From the NCBI GenBank assembly GCA_026826555.1, contig JAKSZT010037198.1, positions 8,892,945 through 8,956,944 on the forward strand: a stretch of DNA of 64,000 bases. The letters run 5' to 3'. Source of the DNA: Tolypeutes matacus. Its lineage: Eukaryota > Chordata > Mammalia > Cingulata > Chlamyphoridae. The translations under genes were made by a program, and so were the position numbers. The notes below the pieces were generated by a model. It saw only the letters and a program-made list of their open reading frames with translations, had not been told where the DNA came from and searched no databases. Each line of letters opens with the position of its first letter. The stretch's first letter is position 1. Positions 47,262-60,760 of the stretch are shown here, in pieces.

Positions 47262-47965
47262 TTAAGAGCTTTATTAAAGTATCATTTATGTCCAATAAAA
47301 TTAACCTGTTTTAAGTGCACAATTCAATGACTATTAATAAATTTAAAGGATTATGCAATTATCAATGCAACCCAAATTTAGAACATATTCATCACTCTAA
47401 AAAGGGACCTTTGTATCTTTAATTCCCAACCCTAAACCCAGGCAACCACTAATCTAATTTCTCTCTCTACAGATATCCCTTTGTAAATATTTCAAATAAA
47501 TCAAATCATACAATATGTGTTTTCATGTGTGTCTGGATTCTTTCTCATAGTAAAATGTTGTTGAAGGTGATGCATGTTGCATGTATCCATATTTGTTTCT
47601 TTTTATTACTCTATGGACATACCAAATTTTGCTATTAACTCACCTACTGGTTGCTTATAATTTTGGGGTATTATTTTACTGTTATAAGCATTAGATACAA
47701 GTCTTTGTGTGGGCATGTGTTTTTATTTTTCTTGGGTAGATTCCTAACAGTGGTATTCCTGAGTCATATGGTAAATTTTTGTTTAACCATTTAGAGAAAC
47801 TGCCAAGCAACTCTTTTTCCAAAACACTACACCATTTTACTTGCTCTTCAACCATGTGTAAGCATGCCAGGTTTTTCCACATCCTCACCAATAGTTGTTA
47901 GTGTTTGTTATTTTTTTATTATAAACTTTCTAGTGATTGTGAAATGGCATATAATTGTGGTTTAA
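47262..47965 (-). mobile_element. L1M 3' UTR (antisense)
   Basis: AAGAGCTTTATTAAAGTATC, ACTAATCTAATTTCTCTCTC, TTTTCTTGGGTAGATTCCTA, TTCCACATCCTCACCAATAG follow in the order of the antisense L1M tail; it continues further inward than the copy at 3545. Confidence 0.87.
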
Positions 47966-48487
47966 ATTTGCATTCTCCTAAAATACAGTTGTTAGTGTGT
48001 TATTGTAAAGGTATGTGTGTTTTTTTTTTTCTGCACATTTTTTCTTTTATCCAACTGAAATAGATTTTTCTCTACAGGATATGGTAATAAATTAGTATCA
48101 TATGCTCCATAAGTGTAACAAATTGACTTAAAATCAGTTTATTAACTGATTATTCTGTCTCTTCTTGAATAATTGCCAAAGTTATGTCTGTCATGTGCCA
48201 AATGTAAGTATTTGCAAAGTTAGTATCTGGGCTCTAAAATATTTTTCTTTGCTTATGTTTGCTCAAATATCACAAAATAGTATTTACTTGAGCTCTATAA
48301 TAATTGTTAATATTTCTTCTTAAATTTCCCTACTTTGTTATTCTTTAATCTATTATGGCTATTTTCAGCTATTTGCTTTCCCTCATGGATAGTAGCAGGG
48401 ATTTGTCAATTCCATGTAAAATTACTTCAATTTTGACTAGAAGTTATTTAATTTATAAATTGCTTTGGCTATTAAGGTAAGAATTGT
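47966..48487. other. No recognised feature
   Basis: T-rich, includes a run of about 12 T near 48019. Adjoins the broken end of the next L1. Confidence 0.4.
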
Positions 48488-51030
48488 CTTTTGTGATTTG
48501 GGGCCTCTTGCCTCTCCAAATATATTTTGTGGTTAGTTTTTCCAGTTTCTTAAAAAATACAGTGTTGTCTTTTATTGGGATTGCATTAAATCTGTAGATT
48601 AGTTTGGGTAGGATAGACATCTTGATGATGTATAGTCTTCCTATCCATGAACAGGGAATATCTTTCCATTTATTTAAGTCTTCTTTGATTTCCTTTGACA
48701 GTGTTGTATAGTTTTCTGTATATAAGTCCTTTACATCTTTAGTTAAATTTATTCCTAGGTATTTGATTCTTTTAGTTACTATTGTAAATGGTATTTTTTT
48801 CCTGATTTCCTCCTCAGTTTGCTCATTATTGGTGTATAGAAATGCTACTGATTTTTGTGCATTGATCTTATAACCTGCAACATTACTGAACTCCTTTATA
48901 AGTTCTAGAAGCTTTATTATAGATTTCTCAGGGCTTTCTATGTATAGGATCAAGTCATCTGCAAATAATGAAAGTTTTATTTCTTCTTTACCAATCTGGA
49001 TGCCTTTTATTTCCTTTTCTTGTCTCAGTGCTCATGCAAGTACTTCGAAGACAATGTTAAATAGGAGTGGTGATAGTGGGCATCCTTGTCTAGTTCCCGA
49101 TCTCAGAGGGAAAGCTATTAGGATTTCACCGTTGAAAATGATGTTAGTGTTGGGTTTTTCATATATACCCTTTATCATATTCAGAAAGTTTCCGTCTATT
49201 CCGATCTTTTGTAGTGTTTTCATGAGGAAAGAGTGCTGTATTTTGTCGAATGCTTTTTTCTGCATCTATAGAGATGATCATGTGATTTTTTTCTTTCAAT
49301 CTGTTTATGTGGTGTATTACATTGATTGATTTTCTTATATTGAACCATCCTTGCATACCACTTGGTCATGGTGTATAATCCTTTTGATATGTTGTTGAAT
49401 GCGATTAGCAAGTATTTTGTTGAGGATTTTAGCATCTAGGTTCATTAGAGAAATTGGTCTGTAATTTTCCTTACTTGTGGTATATTTATTTGGTTTTGGT
49501 ATTAGGGTAATGTTGGCATCAAAGAATGAGTTAGGCAATATTCCTTCTACTTCGATTTTTTGGAAGAGCTTAAGTAGAATTGGTGTTAGCTCTTTCTGGA
49601 ATGTTTGGTAGAATTCAGCTGTGAAGCCATCTGGTCCTGGGTACTTCTTAGTTGGGAGGTTATTGATGACTGAGTCTATCTCTTTACCTGTAATTGGACT
49701 GTTGAGTTCATCTATTTCTTCTTTCATCAATGTAGGCTGTTTGTGGGTTTCTAGAAACTTGTCCATTTCCTCTAAATTATCATTCTTGTTGGCATATAAT
49801 TTTTCAAAGTATCCTCTTGTGATACTCTTTATTTCTGTAGGGTCAGTAGTAATATCCCCTTGCTCATTCCTTATTTTATGTATTTGCATCTGTTCTCTCT
49901 TTTTCTTTGTTAGTCTGGCTAAGGGTTTGTCAATTTTATTGATATTCTCAAAGAACCAGCTTTTGGTTTTGTTTATTGTTTCCAGTGCTTTCTTATTCTC
50001 TATTTCCTTTAGTTCTGCTCTAATCTTTGTTATTTCCTTCTTTCTACTTCCTTTAGGTTTAGTTTCTTGTTGTTTTTCCAATGCCTCCAAGTGTTCAGTT
50101 AGGTCTTCAATTATAGCTCTTTCTTCTTTTTTAAAATATGAATTTATGGCTATGAACTTCCCTCTCAGGACTGCTTTCGCTGAATCCCATAGGTTTTGAT
50201 ATGTTGTGTTGTTGTTTTCATTAGTTTCAAGGTACTTACTGATTTCTTTTGAGATTTCCTCTTTGACCCACTGTTTGTCTAAGAGTGTGTTGTTTAACTT
50301 CCGTATTCTTGTGCCTAATCTGTTTCTCTGGCCCGTAGTGATTTCCAATTTCATTCCATTGTGGTCAGAGAAATTACTTTGTATAATCTCAATCTTTCTG
50401 AATTCATTGAGAGTTTTTGTGTGGCCTAGCATGTGGTCTATTTTGGAGTATGTTCCATGTGCACTCGAGAAAAATGTAAATCCCACTGTATTTGGGTGTA
50501 GTGTTCTGTATATGTCTATTAAGTCCATGACTTCTAATGTATTGTCGAGAGCCTTTGTTTCTTTATTGATTCTCTGTCTAGATGTTTTGTCTAATGATGA
50601 TAGTGGTGTTTTGAAGTCCCCTGCTATAATTTTAGAGGCATTTATTTCTCCTCTTAGTTTTTCCAGAGTTTGCCGCACGTATTTTGAGGCACCCCGATTA
50701 GGTGCGTAAATGTTGATGATTGTTCTCTCTTCTTGAGAGATTACTCCTTTTACTAATATGTAGTGTCCATCTTTGTCTCTTACAATAGATTTGCATTTAA
50801 AGTCTATTTTGTCTGATATTAGAATAGCTACTCCTGCCCTTTTTTGGCTATTGTTAGCTTGAAAAATGGTTTTCCAGCCATTCACTTTCAGCCTCCTTGA
50901 ATCCCTGGGTCGAAGGTGGGTTTCTTGTAGACAGCATATAGATGGATCATATTTTCTTATCCATTCTGCCAATCTGTGTCTTTTGATTGGTGAATTTAAT
51001 CCATTAACATTCAGTGTTATTACTCATAAT
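48488..51030 (-). pseudogene. L1 ORF2: endonuclease and RT, frameshifted and 3'-truncated
   Basis: The frame opens near 51030 ([16 protein letters not shown] start without an ATG) and stays open to 49335, about 565 codons, covering the APE-like endonuclease ([32 protein letters not shown]) and the RT start ([30 protein letters not shown]). The catalytic Asn of GDFN is Lys (GDFK at about 50610-50621), which should disable nicking. A 13-base loss near 49360 shifts the frame; another shift occurs near 49260. RT continues with [18 protein letters not shown] (about 49050-49110), a stop near 49032, then LFADDLILY (about 48945-48971), and diverges after ITK near 48488. Confidence 0.9.
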
Positions 51031-51119
51031 GAATTTCTTACTTCAGCCATTTTTTCTTTGGGTTAATGTACGTCATATGTTGTTTTGTTTCTCTTTTTGT
51101 CTTTTCAGTTGTTTTTAAA

Positions 51120-52050
51120 CTCTCCTCCAACTCTCTCTCCTTTGTTTTTTCCTTTCAATTTTTAGAGACTCCTTTAGTATTTCTTGAAGTGCTAATTTCT
51201 TATTGACATACTCTCTTAATTTCTGGTTATCTGTGAATATTTTGAATTCTCCATCATTTTTGAATGCCATTTTGCTGGATAGAGAATTCGTGGCTGGAAG
51301 TTTTTTTCTTTTAGTGTTTTGACTATGTCATACCACTGTCTTTTTGCCTCCATCGTTTCAGCTGAGAAATCAGCACTTAATCTTATTGTGCTGCCTTGAG
51401 TATTTTCTCTTTGTCTTGAGCATTGGACATTTTGACAAGTATATGTCTTGGAATTGGCCTGTTGGGATTTATACTATTTGGGGTTTGCTGTGCTTCCTGG
51501 ATCTGCACATCCATCTCTCTCAATAAGTTTTCAGCCATTATTTCCTTCAACACTCCTTCTGTTCCCTTTCCCTTCTCTTCTCCTTCTGGGATGCCCATAA
51601 TGCGTATGTTTGTGCGTTTTGTGTTATTGATTAATTCCCTGAGTCCATGATGGATTTTTCTATCTTTTTGTCTATCTGTTCTACTGTCTCTTTGATTTCA
51701 GCTGTATTGAATTCCATATCACTAATTCTTTCCTCTGCCTGTTCAAATCTGCTGTTATGTGAATCCAGTGTCTTTTTGATTTCTTGGCTTGTGCCATTGT
51801 TCACCATCATATCCATTACCTTTTTAGGCATGTTTGCAATTTCTTCAGTATGTTCTCCCAGTGTCTTCTTTATATCCTTAATCTCTTCCTTCAGTTCTTT
51901 AAGTTGGTCCATGATATTTGTTTGGATAGCTTTGATTAGTTGTTCGATGTTCTGCATCACTTCCTTGTTTTTATTTTGTTCATTGGACAGGTCCATGTTT
52001 TCCTGTTTCTCAGATTCATTTGTATTTTTTTGTTGCCCTCTGGTCATCAT
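51120..52050 (-). pseudogene. L1 ORF1 (RNA-binding chaperone), broken
   Basis: 139 codons of N-terminal tail and coiled coil are open at 51631-52050 (many E/K/Q heptads). The RRM part is in another frame at 51383-51598 (GIPEGEEKGKGTEG; NSINPNRPIPRHILVKM). A stop after KAAQ at 51383 precedes a recognisable C-terminal domain (RLSADFSAETMEAKRQW-like) down to about 51120. So one frameshift near 51610 and one stop. Confidence 0.87.
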
Positions 52051-53029
52051 ATTATCTTGATGGGTTTGTTCAGTTGATTAGCTTTTCTCTATGCTCTAGA
52101 GTTTTATTTAGCTGGTGGTTCTGCGTGTGAGTTATGTTTTCTCTTTGGCACTTTTTCTTCTTATTTTATTTCCTTGCTTCTTTCTATGTTCCCTTGAAGG
52201 CAAAAGATCAGGGCCAGAGGAATCCAAAGATGTAAGGAAGGCAGAAGGATAATAGTAATATTGATAAAAGTTAGAAGAGGGGCCAAATGAGACTTAATGA
52301 GATGAATATTTAACTTGTGTAGGCAGTGTAGAGTAATAGGAATAAAAGTGGAGTTCCTACAATGGACTGGGAAAAATAATGGAGGAATATATATACAGTG
52401 ATTTAGAAGGCTAGCATTATGAGGAGGCAGAGAAATAATAAAGAAAGGGATGAAAGGAAAGAGTTAATACTAATAAAAATAAAGAAGAAAACAAAATAGA
52501 CGGAATAGAAATTGACACCCATAAGTTGTGGGCCTATGAAAAAATGTTGTATCTAAGAGCCACAACAGAAAGCAGAAGGTAGAAAGATGAAGGAATGATA
52601 AGCGATAGTTTGGAATACAGGATCAATATAGACAGCTAGTGGGAAATTCCTGAAGAAGAAGCACCACAAAGAAGCGACAAGCTAGCAGCACCTGATTTTA
52701 AAAAAAATGAAAGAAAAAAGAAAGGGTGGAGGAAATAGGAAAGAAAAGCAAGTGACCAGAAATAAACAGAGAAAAACCAAAGATCCATACAGGCAAGCAG
52801 TCAAACAGAGCTAAGGAGGGTCAATGATTCCCCTAGGGTCCACGTGGATCCTCTCTGCCTGCTTGTGTTTATCAATCAATTTCCCCGCAGGGTTCTATAT
52901 GCAGGTCCTGAAACAGCTTTTAGCTATTAAACTAAATTAAAAAGAATTTATTTTTCATTTATTGAAGTGACATTCTCACTTTTTTTTTGGTGAAATACAA
53001 GACCCAATATAATTCCTCCTCTAGACCAA

Positions 53030-53840
53030 CCACCTCATGGAAGGGACCCTAGCTGTGCTTGTGGAAATTAATCAAGCACATTGCACTTCCTGGACTCCCC
53101 AGGGTAGCTGTAGCTCTGATGTTAATCAGTGCAGAGTGCTAAAGATGGCCGATTCCTCCCCTTCTGGAGCCGAGCACTAGCGTCACCGGGTTGCGATGTA
53201 AATCAGTTTGACTCTGCATATTCGCGTCTGCTCTCAGTCTGATGCTGCTTCAGGTCAGCTTATCTGCTCCCCAAATCTATGGGGTGGTGCAGGCAGCCAG
53301 ACCAATCAAAAAATAAAAATATAAAATTCCTTTCCCTTTCCTCCAACAGAACCCTCCCTCTTTTGGAGAGTGTCCCCTCTTCCTGGCTCCGCAGTGGCCC
53401 GGGGCTTATCCCTGGGCAGGTAGGCAAATCAACTCCCTCCCCCGAACAGAATCACCCCAACCGTCCACCGGGTGCTGATTCGCTCCAGCTGTTCTGTTCA
53501 CACAAGGTCCAAGGGGCTCTAGGCAGCCAGATCCCCAGAAAATAAAACTTTCTCACCCCCCTCGCGGCTCCAACTGGCCGTTTTATTATTTTTTTTTCTC
53601 CCTAACCGGGGGCTCACCCGTCTGTGCCAACCACCACTGGCAGGCTTAAAACTCATGAATCTCTACCGTTCCATCCACGCCGTTGATCCGCGCACATAGA
53701 TGTCCCAAGCTTCTCATTCCACGCGTGTACAACACAGACCCCCGGGCAGGACCCTGTCCACAATCCACCTTGCTTTGGGAGCTTGCAGTGTGTGCCCTCC
53801 TACAGTAACGCAATCTTGGCCCCCTCTTCCCATGTGTACT
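53030..53840 (-). promoter_or_regulatory. L1 5' UTR internal promoter region, GC-rich
   Basis: The distal 0.8 kb of the L1 5' UTR is the most GC- and CpG-rich part of the window (CGGATCAACGGCGTGGATGG and CCGGTGGACGGTTGGGG on the minus strand). L1 5' UTRs act as internal Pol II promoters; activity here is inferred from position and composition. Confidence 0.65.
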
Positions 53841-54894
53841 TTTGATCATTGAATCATTCCTTTTTTTTCTGTGATTCCATAAACTCAGAGTTTGAGGGCA
53901 TTAAGTAAGACTATTTCTCATATCTAAACTCACAGATCCCTTTCTAGATCCATAGTTGATAATCTTTGTTATATTGGTACTTTTCAGGAGTTTTGATTTC
54001 TTTCGAAAAGTATAAAAACAACAACAACTCCCACTATCCAAGATGCCTAAAATTATCTATCCTTTTGGATTCAATTTGTGGTAAACGTACATTCTCGTAT
54101 TATTGATGTTCATTTTAATTCTGGATCCAACCCTGGGCACTTGTTTTATTTGTATATAGCATATAAAAATAGCCTAGTTCTGCTTCATTAGATACACTTT
54201 CAAAAATGAACAGATGCACCAAGTCTTATAAAAAAGTAAACCCAAAGGATGATCTTTTTTTTAAAATCTCAGTCCTGAATAATCTAATTTTACCCACTCC
54301 TATAATTTTGTATTTAAATTCTCTCTACCCCCTTTGTTGTCTGTCTTGTTCTTAGTTTATTTTTTCTCATGGGTCCTCCTTCTTTTTTTTTAATGCCTCT
54401 GGGCTTGTATCCCATCCTGAAAATAGTTTGCATTTTTCTTGCTTATGAGATATTTCCTGGAAGACATTTTGGCTATAGTATATTTATTATCTTGTGGTTT
54501 GAGCACTAGACATAGAAGAAATATAATGATAATATTATCCAAGATTCAGTCTTGAGAACTATCCTTCAAGAATTATTCAGAAGTCCTGTATTGTGTGTAT
54601 AGATTAACTGTGCTTTGGGTACTGAAAATTGTCTTGTTTAGGTCAACTGAAAAGTTCTACAGATTCCTGAAGTTGATAACAGGGTACTTGATTCTAATTT
54701 TAACAAATTAAATAATTGACTAAGACTCCAGGCCACATGATTTATAACTTTAAGTTCAGAGATAATTTCTAAATGTATATTCACTACCAAAAATCTAGCA
54801 AAAAAGTAAAAGAAACTATCGATTGCGTGCTATATATCAGATGCAATTCTGGTAATAAATGCACATTTTTTCTGATCTTACAGGGTATATAATT
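53841..54894. other. No recognised feature
   Basis: AT-rich; no gene or repeat recognised. Confidence 0.4.
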
Positions 54895-57800
54895 TTTAAT
54901 AGACTTTAATTTCATAACAATTTTAGATATGCCAAAATTGTGTAGATAGTACAAAGCTTTCTCATACACCCCACACCCAGGTTCCCTTATCATCTTACAT
55001 TAGAATGATTCATTTGTAACAATTATTGAGCGAATATTGATACATTATTGTTAATATCAGAATCTGTAGACCCTAACTTATTCAGACTTCTATAGTTTTT
55101 ATCTAATGCCCCTTTTTATATTCCAGGGTTCCATTCAGGATACCACATTATATTTAGCTATTATGTCTCTGTAGGCTCCTCTTAGCTGTGAGGGTTTCCA
55201 GACCTTCCTTGTTTTTGATGAATTTGAGAATTTGGAAGAGTACTAGTCAGGTATATTGTAGAAGGCTTTTCTCTTGGATTTTTTATGATGTTGTCCTCAT
55301 GATTAGAATTGAATTATGGGCTTTGGGGATGAAGTTCACTGAGATAAATTGCTATTATCATCATTGTCATACCAAAGTATATACTACCAACATGATTTAT
55401 GACTGTCATGGTTGATCTTGATCAGCTGACTGACGTAGTGTTTGACAGGTTTCTGCACTGAAATATTCTCTTCCTCCCCCCTCTTCCCTACTGTAACTTT
55501 GGAAGGAAGTAGCTATGCACAGTATAGCGTATCTTCATACATTATTTGCTTGAGTGATTTGTCCCTTCTTCCCCATTCTTTATTTATTCAATTCTGTATT
55601 TAAGTCATTACAAACACATGGATATATATTTTATATTTTGGATTATAATACAATACTACTTTATTTCTTTTGTTGCTCAAATTGTTCCAATTTGGCAATA
55701 GAACCAGCCATTTCTCCATGAAGTTCTTATATCTTTTTATTGGAAAATGGTATTAGAAGCTAAGAGCTGATCATTAAGTTTGCTCATTGAAACTGGGGTA
55801 TCAGTTCTTTTAGTCTCTCTTAGCTGACAAAGCCAAGAAATACATGTTTCTATACTAAACTTTGTATATACATATATTTTTAAATATTTTTATATGTAAC
55901 TATTTGTATCTATATTAAGCTAAAAATGAGTTCTTATTTATTCTCCAACTCTAAACCATTACCCCATAGATCATTCTTGACCTCTCCCTTTGTTTATCTA
56001 TAAATTCCCAGGCAAACGGTGAGAAATCTGGCACCCACCACTAGTCATCCATTTCCTTAATTGTTCAAATTCAGTATACATGTATCACAATTAATACATA
56101 TCCCCAGAGCAAACAACTTTTAAAGCAGAGTAAATCTTAATGTATAGTGTTTATGTGCAGTTCCTTTGCCTTAGTCTTATAGGCAATATAAGACTAATAT
56201 AACTTAGGTCATCACTTTTCCATCATCCCTTTTAGTGAGGCCATTTCATACATTTGTAATACAGTTAGTTTCTCTTGTCACATTTTGCATTTTATCCTGT
56301 GAGTCCCCAAACTACTAACTGATTTTGCATAATTTGTATACATTAAGATTTACTCACTGAGCTATGAACTTCTATGGTCTTTGACAAATGTATAATGTTA
56401 TGTATTTACCATTACAAACTCGTTTCACTGACTTAAATCCCCCTATGTTTCACCACTGTTCCATAGGAAACCAATTGGTCTTTTCATATTAGCCTTGAAT
56501 TTTGAAACAAGATACTTATTAGTTCTAGGAGAATTTTGTTGTGGTTGTTGATCTTTTAGAATTTTCTTTGGATAATCATGTTGCCTGTGAAAAAAAGCAA
56601 TGTTATTTCTTCCTTCCCCATCTGTATATCTTTATTTCCTTTTAAAAATCCTATTTCACTGGCTAGGATTTCTAGTATGATCTTGAATATAGGAGTTGAG
56701 AAGGATGATCCTTGTCTTTTTCCTGATCTTAGCGGAAAGAACTTCCAGGTTCTCATCATTAAGTATGATGTTAGCTGTGATTTTTATAGATATTCTTTAT
56801 TAAGTCAAAGAAGATATTCTCTGTTCCTAGTTTGTGGAGAGTTTTTAACATGAATGTGTGTTGAATTTTGTCAAATGCTCTTTCAATTGATTTTAACATA
56901 TGATTTCTCTCCTTTGATGTGGTGAACTATATTTATTGATTTTCCAATATTGTACCAGATCAGTCTTGCATTCCAGGAATAAATCATACTTGGTAATGGT
57001 GTATATTTCTTTTTACTTATTATTGAATCCTATAAGAATAGGCCTTTTGGCTAAGATCAAATGTAGTATGTTTTATTGAATCCAATTCCTACTATTTTGT
57101 CAAGGGTGTTTCCAATTGCATTCATGAGACATATTAGTCTGTAGAGTTCCTTTCTTGTAATGTCTTTATTTGGTTTTGATATTAAGGTACTGATGATTTC
57201 ACAGAATGAGTTAAAAAGTGTTTCTTCTGCTTCCATTTCTGGAAGAGATTTTAAAGAATCAGTACCATTTCTTACTTAAATGAATGGTAGACTTCACCAG
57301 TGAAAATCCTTGGGCATGGTGCATTCGTTTTGTAATGTGATTAATTATTAATGTAATTTATTTATTAGATATCAGCTGTTTGCATTATCTATTTCTCCTT
57401 TGTATGAGTTTTAGTAGTTAGTATCTTTCAAGGAATTGGTCCATTTCAACTAAATTAAGGAAATTGTGGACATATTTTTTTTCCTAATTTTTCTTTATTC
57501 TTTTAATGTCCCTGGGGTTAGTTGTGATGGCCCCTATTTCATTTAATATATTAGTAATTTGTTTTCTTTCTCATTTTTACCTAGGTTATCCTGGCTATTG
57601 GTTTATCAATATAATAGTTCTTTCAAAGAATCTGTTTTTGATATTGCTCATTTTCTCTTTTACTTATTTTCAACTTCATTGATTTCTTCTCTAATTTTTT
57701 TCTTTGCTTTAAGCTTGTCTTGCTCTTCTGTTCTAGTTTTCTAAAGTGGAAACTTAGATTATTGCTTTTAGATTTTTATTTTGTAATACATCCAATCCTA

Positions 57801-60040
57801 TACATGTCTTACTAAGAACTACATTACCTGTATCCTACAAAATTTGATAAGTTGTATTTTCATTTTAATTTATTTTTAAATATTTTAAAAATTTATCTTG
57901 AGGCTTCTTCTTTGATCAATATGTTATTTAGAATTATGTTGCTTAGTGTCCAAATATTTTGGAATTTTTTAGCTATCTTTGTTATGGATTTCTATTTTAA
58001 TTGCATTGTGTCGGAAAATGCACTTTGTATGATATCTAAACTTTTAGATTTTTTAAGGTACATTTTATGGCCCAGAATGTGGTCTATCTTGGTAAATGTT
58101 TCCCATGATCTTGAGAATGATGTTCATTCTACTGTTGTTTGATGGAGTATTCTATAAACATTTTTAGATCAACTTCTTTGATGATTATGTCAGGTCAACT
58201 CTATTCTTCCTGATTTTCTGCCTGCTTGATTTATTAATTACAAAAAAGAGTGGTGTTGAAGTATTCAACTATAATAATGCATTTATCTAGCTATTCTTCA
58301 GTTCTATCAGTTTTTGCCTCCCATGTTTTGACAATGTTGTTAGGTGCATACACATTAGGATTGTTATATCTTGTTGAAAGATTTATCCCTTTATCCTTAT
58401 GCAATGTCCCTCTTTATCCCTGGGAATTTTCTTTGTTCTGAAGTCTACTGTGTCTGAAATTAATATAGGTACAACAGCTTTCTATTGTGTAGAGTTAGCA
58501 AAGCATATATCTTTCTCCATCCCTTTTATATTTATAATTGTTTTCTTATAGGCAACATATAGTTGTATGTCAATTTCTCAACCTCCTATAACAATCTGTA
58601 TCTTTTCATTGGTGCGTATAGACCATTCACATGTAAAGTGATTTTTTACATAATTGCATCAATATCTATCATATTTTGTAAATGTTTGGTATTCAATTCA
58701 CTTGTTCTATTATTTTTAAAAATAGTCATTTCTTTTCTGCCTTCTCTGGTTTTAGTTGAGCATTTTATACAATTCCACTTTATCTTCTCTCTCAACATAT
58801 CAATTAGATGTCTTTTCAAATTGTTTCCGTGTTCGCCCTAGGATTTTTAACTAACATAAGCCCACTTTTACATAACATTATGCCAGTTCATGCATAGTGC
58901 AGATACCTTATAGGAGAGCATTATCAAGTCTTCCCTCTTATACCTTATAACATTGCTGTCATTCATTTCATTTTTCCTTTTTTCACCCAATATAATGTTA
59001 CCATTATCACTTTGAACAATCTCTTGACTAATTAAGAATAAGAAAAATAAAAACATTCATAATATCTTCGTTTATCCTTTCTCTGCTGCTCTATCTTTAT
59101 ATAATATCAATTTTTTACCCATAAAATTTTCCTTCTTTCTATAGAACTTCTTCTAAATATCTTGAAGGATATCCTGCTATCTGTATATTCCCTCAGTTTG
59201 GGTTTGTCTGAGAAAATTTTTATTTATCTTTTACTTTTGAAGGATAATTTCACTGGATATAGAATTCTAGTTTGTAGACTTCTTTAAAAAATACTTTAAT
59301 ATTTCACCCCACTGCTTTCTTGCTTGCATCATTTCTGATAATAAGACTAATGTAATTATTATCTTTGTTCTTCTATAGCTAAGGTGTTATTTTCTTTGAC
59401 TTTTAAGATTTTCTTGGTGTCTTTGGTTTCCTGCAGTTTGAAAATTATATTCCTCAGTGTTGGTTTTTCAGTGTTTCACTTGATTGCTGCTCTCTGAGCT
59501 CCTTGGTTCTGTGGTTTAGGATCTGTCATTTATTATGGAAGGTTGCCAGCCATTAATACTTCAAATATATCTTCTCTCTGTTCTCTCTTTCTTGTTTTCT
59601 TACTATGGACATGTTGCATTTTTGAAATTGTCTCACAATTTTTGGTTACTTTTTCTGTTTTTTATTTAATTAAACATTTTTCTCATTCATTTTTCTCTTT
59701 GCATTTTAGATCAGGAACTGTCTATTGACATATATTCAATTTCACTGATTTTTTCCCCACAGCCATGCCCAGTATGATAGTACAATGAAAGTATTATTCA
59801 TTTCTGTTAGTGTTTTTTATTTGATATTTGTTTAGGATTCTTTCTTAGAGTTTCTCTCTATTTATTTCACCCATCACTTCTTTTATATTGTCTACATTCT
59901 CCATTTAAGCCCATTAATCATAGTTCTTCTAATATCCTATCTGATAATTCTAAAATCTGTTTCCTATATGAGTTTCCTCTGATGTTAATTTTGTCTCTTC
60001 AGACTTTGGGTCCTTGTCAGCAGCGATGGGCCCACACTTT
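54895..60040 (-). mobile_element. Long L1M (L1MC-like) remnant (antisense)
   Basis: From left to right it runs backward through an L1: 3' UTR (54895-56480, with GATACATTATTGTTAATATC, CAGCTGACTGACGTAGTGTT and AACCAATTGGTCTTTTCAT), RT (about 56540-57350, antisense of a FADD-region and SGKRQG-like motif near 56700), EN (about 57900-58640), ORF1 (about 59200-59780) and 5' region to about 60040. Frames are broken throughout. At over 5 kb it is the longest old L1 here. Confidence 0.85.
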
Positions 60041-60144
60041 CCAAAAAAATCCATTTCACAAAATATATTTTAAAAGATAAAGCCCCAGTACCTGTTAATG
60101 TATTTTTGTACATGGAAAGGAAATGAATTTTCAGAATCAAGGGT

Positions 60145-60607
60145 AGATAGTTCTGTGTTAAATAGTTCCTCCCACCCTGAATTCATGCTCACACAGAACT
60201 TCAGAATATGAACTTATTTGGAAATAAGGTCTTTGCAGGGGTAATTAGTTAAGAGAAGGTCATACTTGGTTTTGGTGGGCCCTAAATTCAATGATGGGTG
60301 CCTTTATAAGGAGAGGGGAAAAAGAGGCTACAGACACACACTCACACAAGGAGGCCATATGAAGACAGAGACAGATGTTAGAGTTATGCTGCCACAACCC
60401 AAAGAATGCCAAGGAATGTCAGCAACCAACAGAAGCTTGGACATTCATGTGGGATGGTTTCTTTCTCAGAGCCATCAGAGGGAACACGGCCCTGCTGAAA
60501 ATTTGATGGCAGACTTCTAGCCCCCAGTACAGTGAGAGAATTAATTTCTGTTATTTTAAGTCATCCAGTTAGTGGTCATTTGCTAAAGTATCCCCAGGCA
60601 ACTAATA
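60145..60607 (+). mobile_element. MaLR-like LTR
   Basis: AACTTATTTGGAAATAAGGT, CTTTGCAGGGGTAATTAGTT, GGTGGGCCCTAAATTCAATG and GAATTAATTTCTGTTATTTT follow the MLT1/MaLR order; it ends CAGGCAACTAATA. The left boundary is approximate. Confidence 0.8.
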
Positions 60608-60760
60608 TCTTATTATTAACTAAAGTCCATAGTTTATTCAGATTGCCTTACTTTTTACCCAAGGTGCTTTTTCTCCTCTAGGATTCTACCCAAGTTGCGA
60701 CATTGCATTTAGTTTTCATGTCTTCTTAGTATCCTCTTGGCTGTGAAATGTTTCTTTTTG
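60608..60760 (-). mobile_element. L1MC-like 3' UTR fragment (antisense)
   Basis: CTTATTATTAACTAAAGTCC then GTTGCGACATTGCATTTAG match the tail phrases at 25870 and 55050. Confidence 0.7.

Larger units (their letters stand above)
48488..53840 (-). mobile_element. Young-looking L1 with full 5' end but missing 3' third (antisense)
   Basis: Right to left: GC-rich 5' UTR (to about 53840), ORF1, ORF2 EN and RT. Similarity to other L1 copies stops at about 48488, inside the RT thumb, so the ORF2 C-terminal region, 3' UTR and poly(A) are absent. No flanking duplication found. The least decayed L1 in the window. Confidence 0.9.

Noticed and set aside
49621..50709. Long + strand open frames (192 and 167 codons) rich in Leu, Phe and Ser
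   Set aside because: They are antisense to the L1 ORF2 at 49335-51030, whose protein is clearly recognisable; the hydrophobic composition is what antisense L1 gives.
53279..53545. 88-codon + strand Pro/Ser-rich frame
   Set aside because: Falls in the GC-rich L1 5' UTR; no homology recognised.
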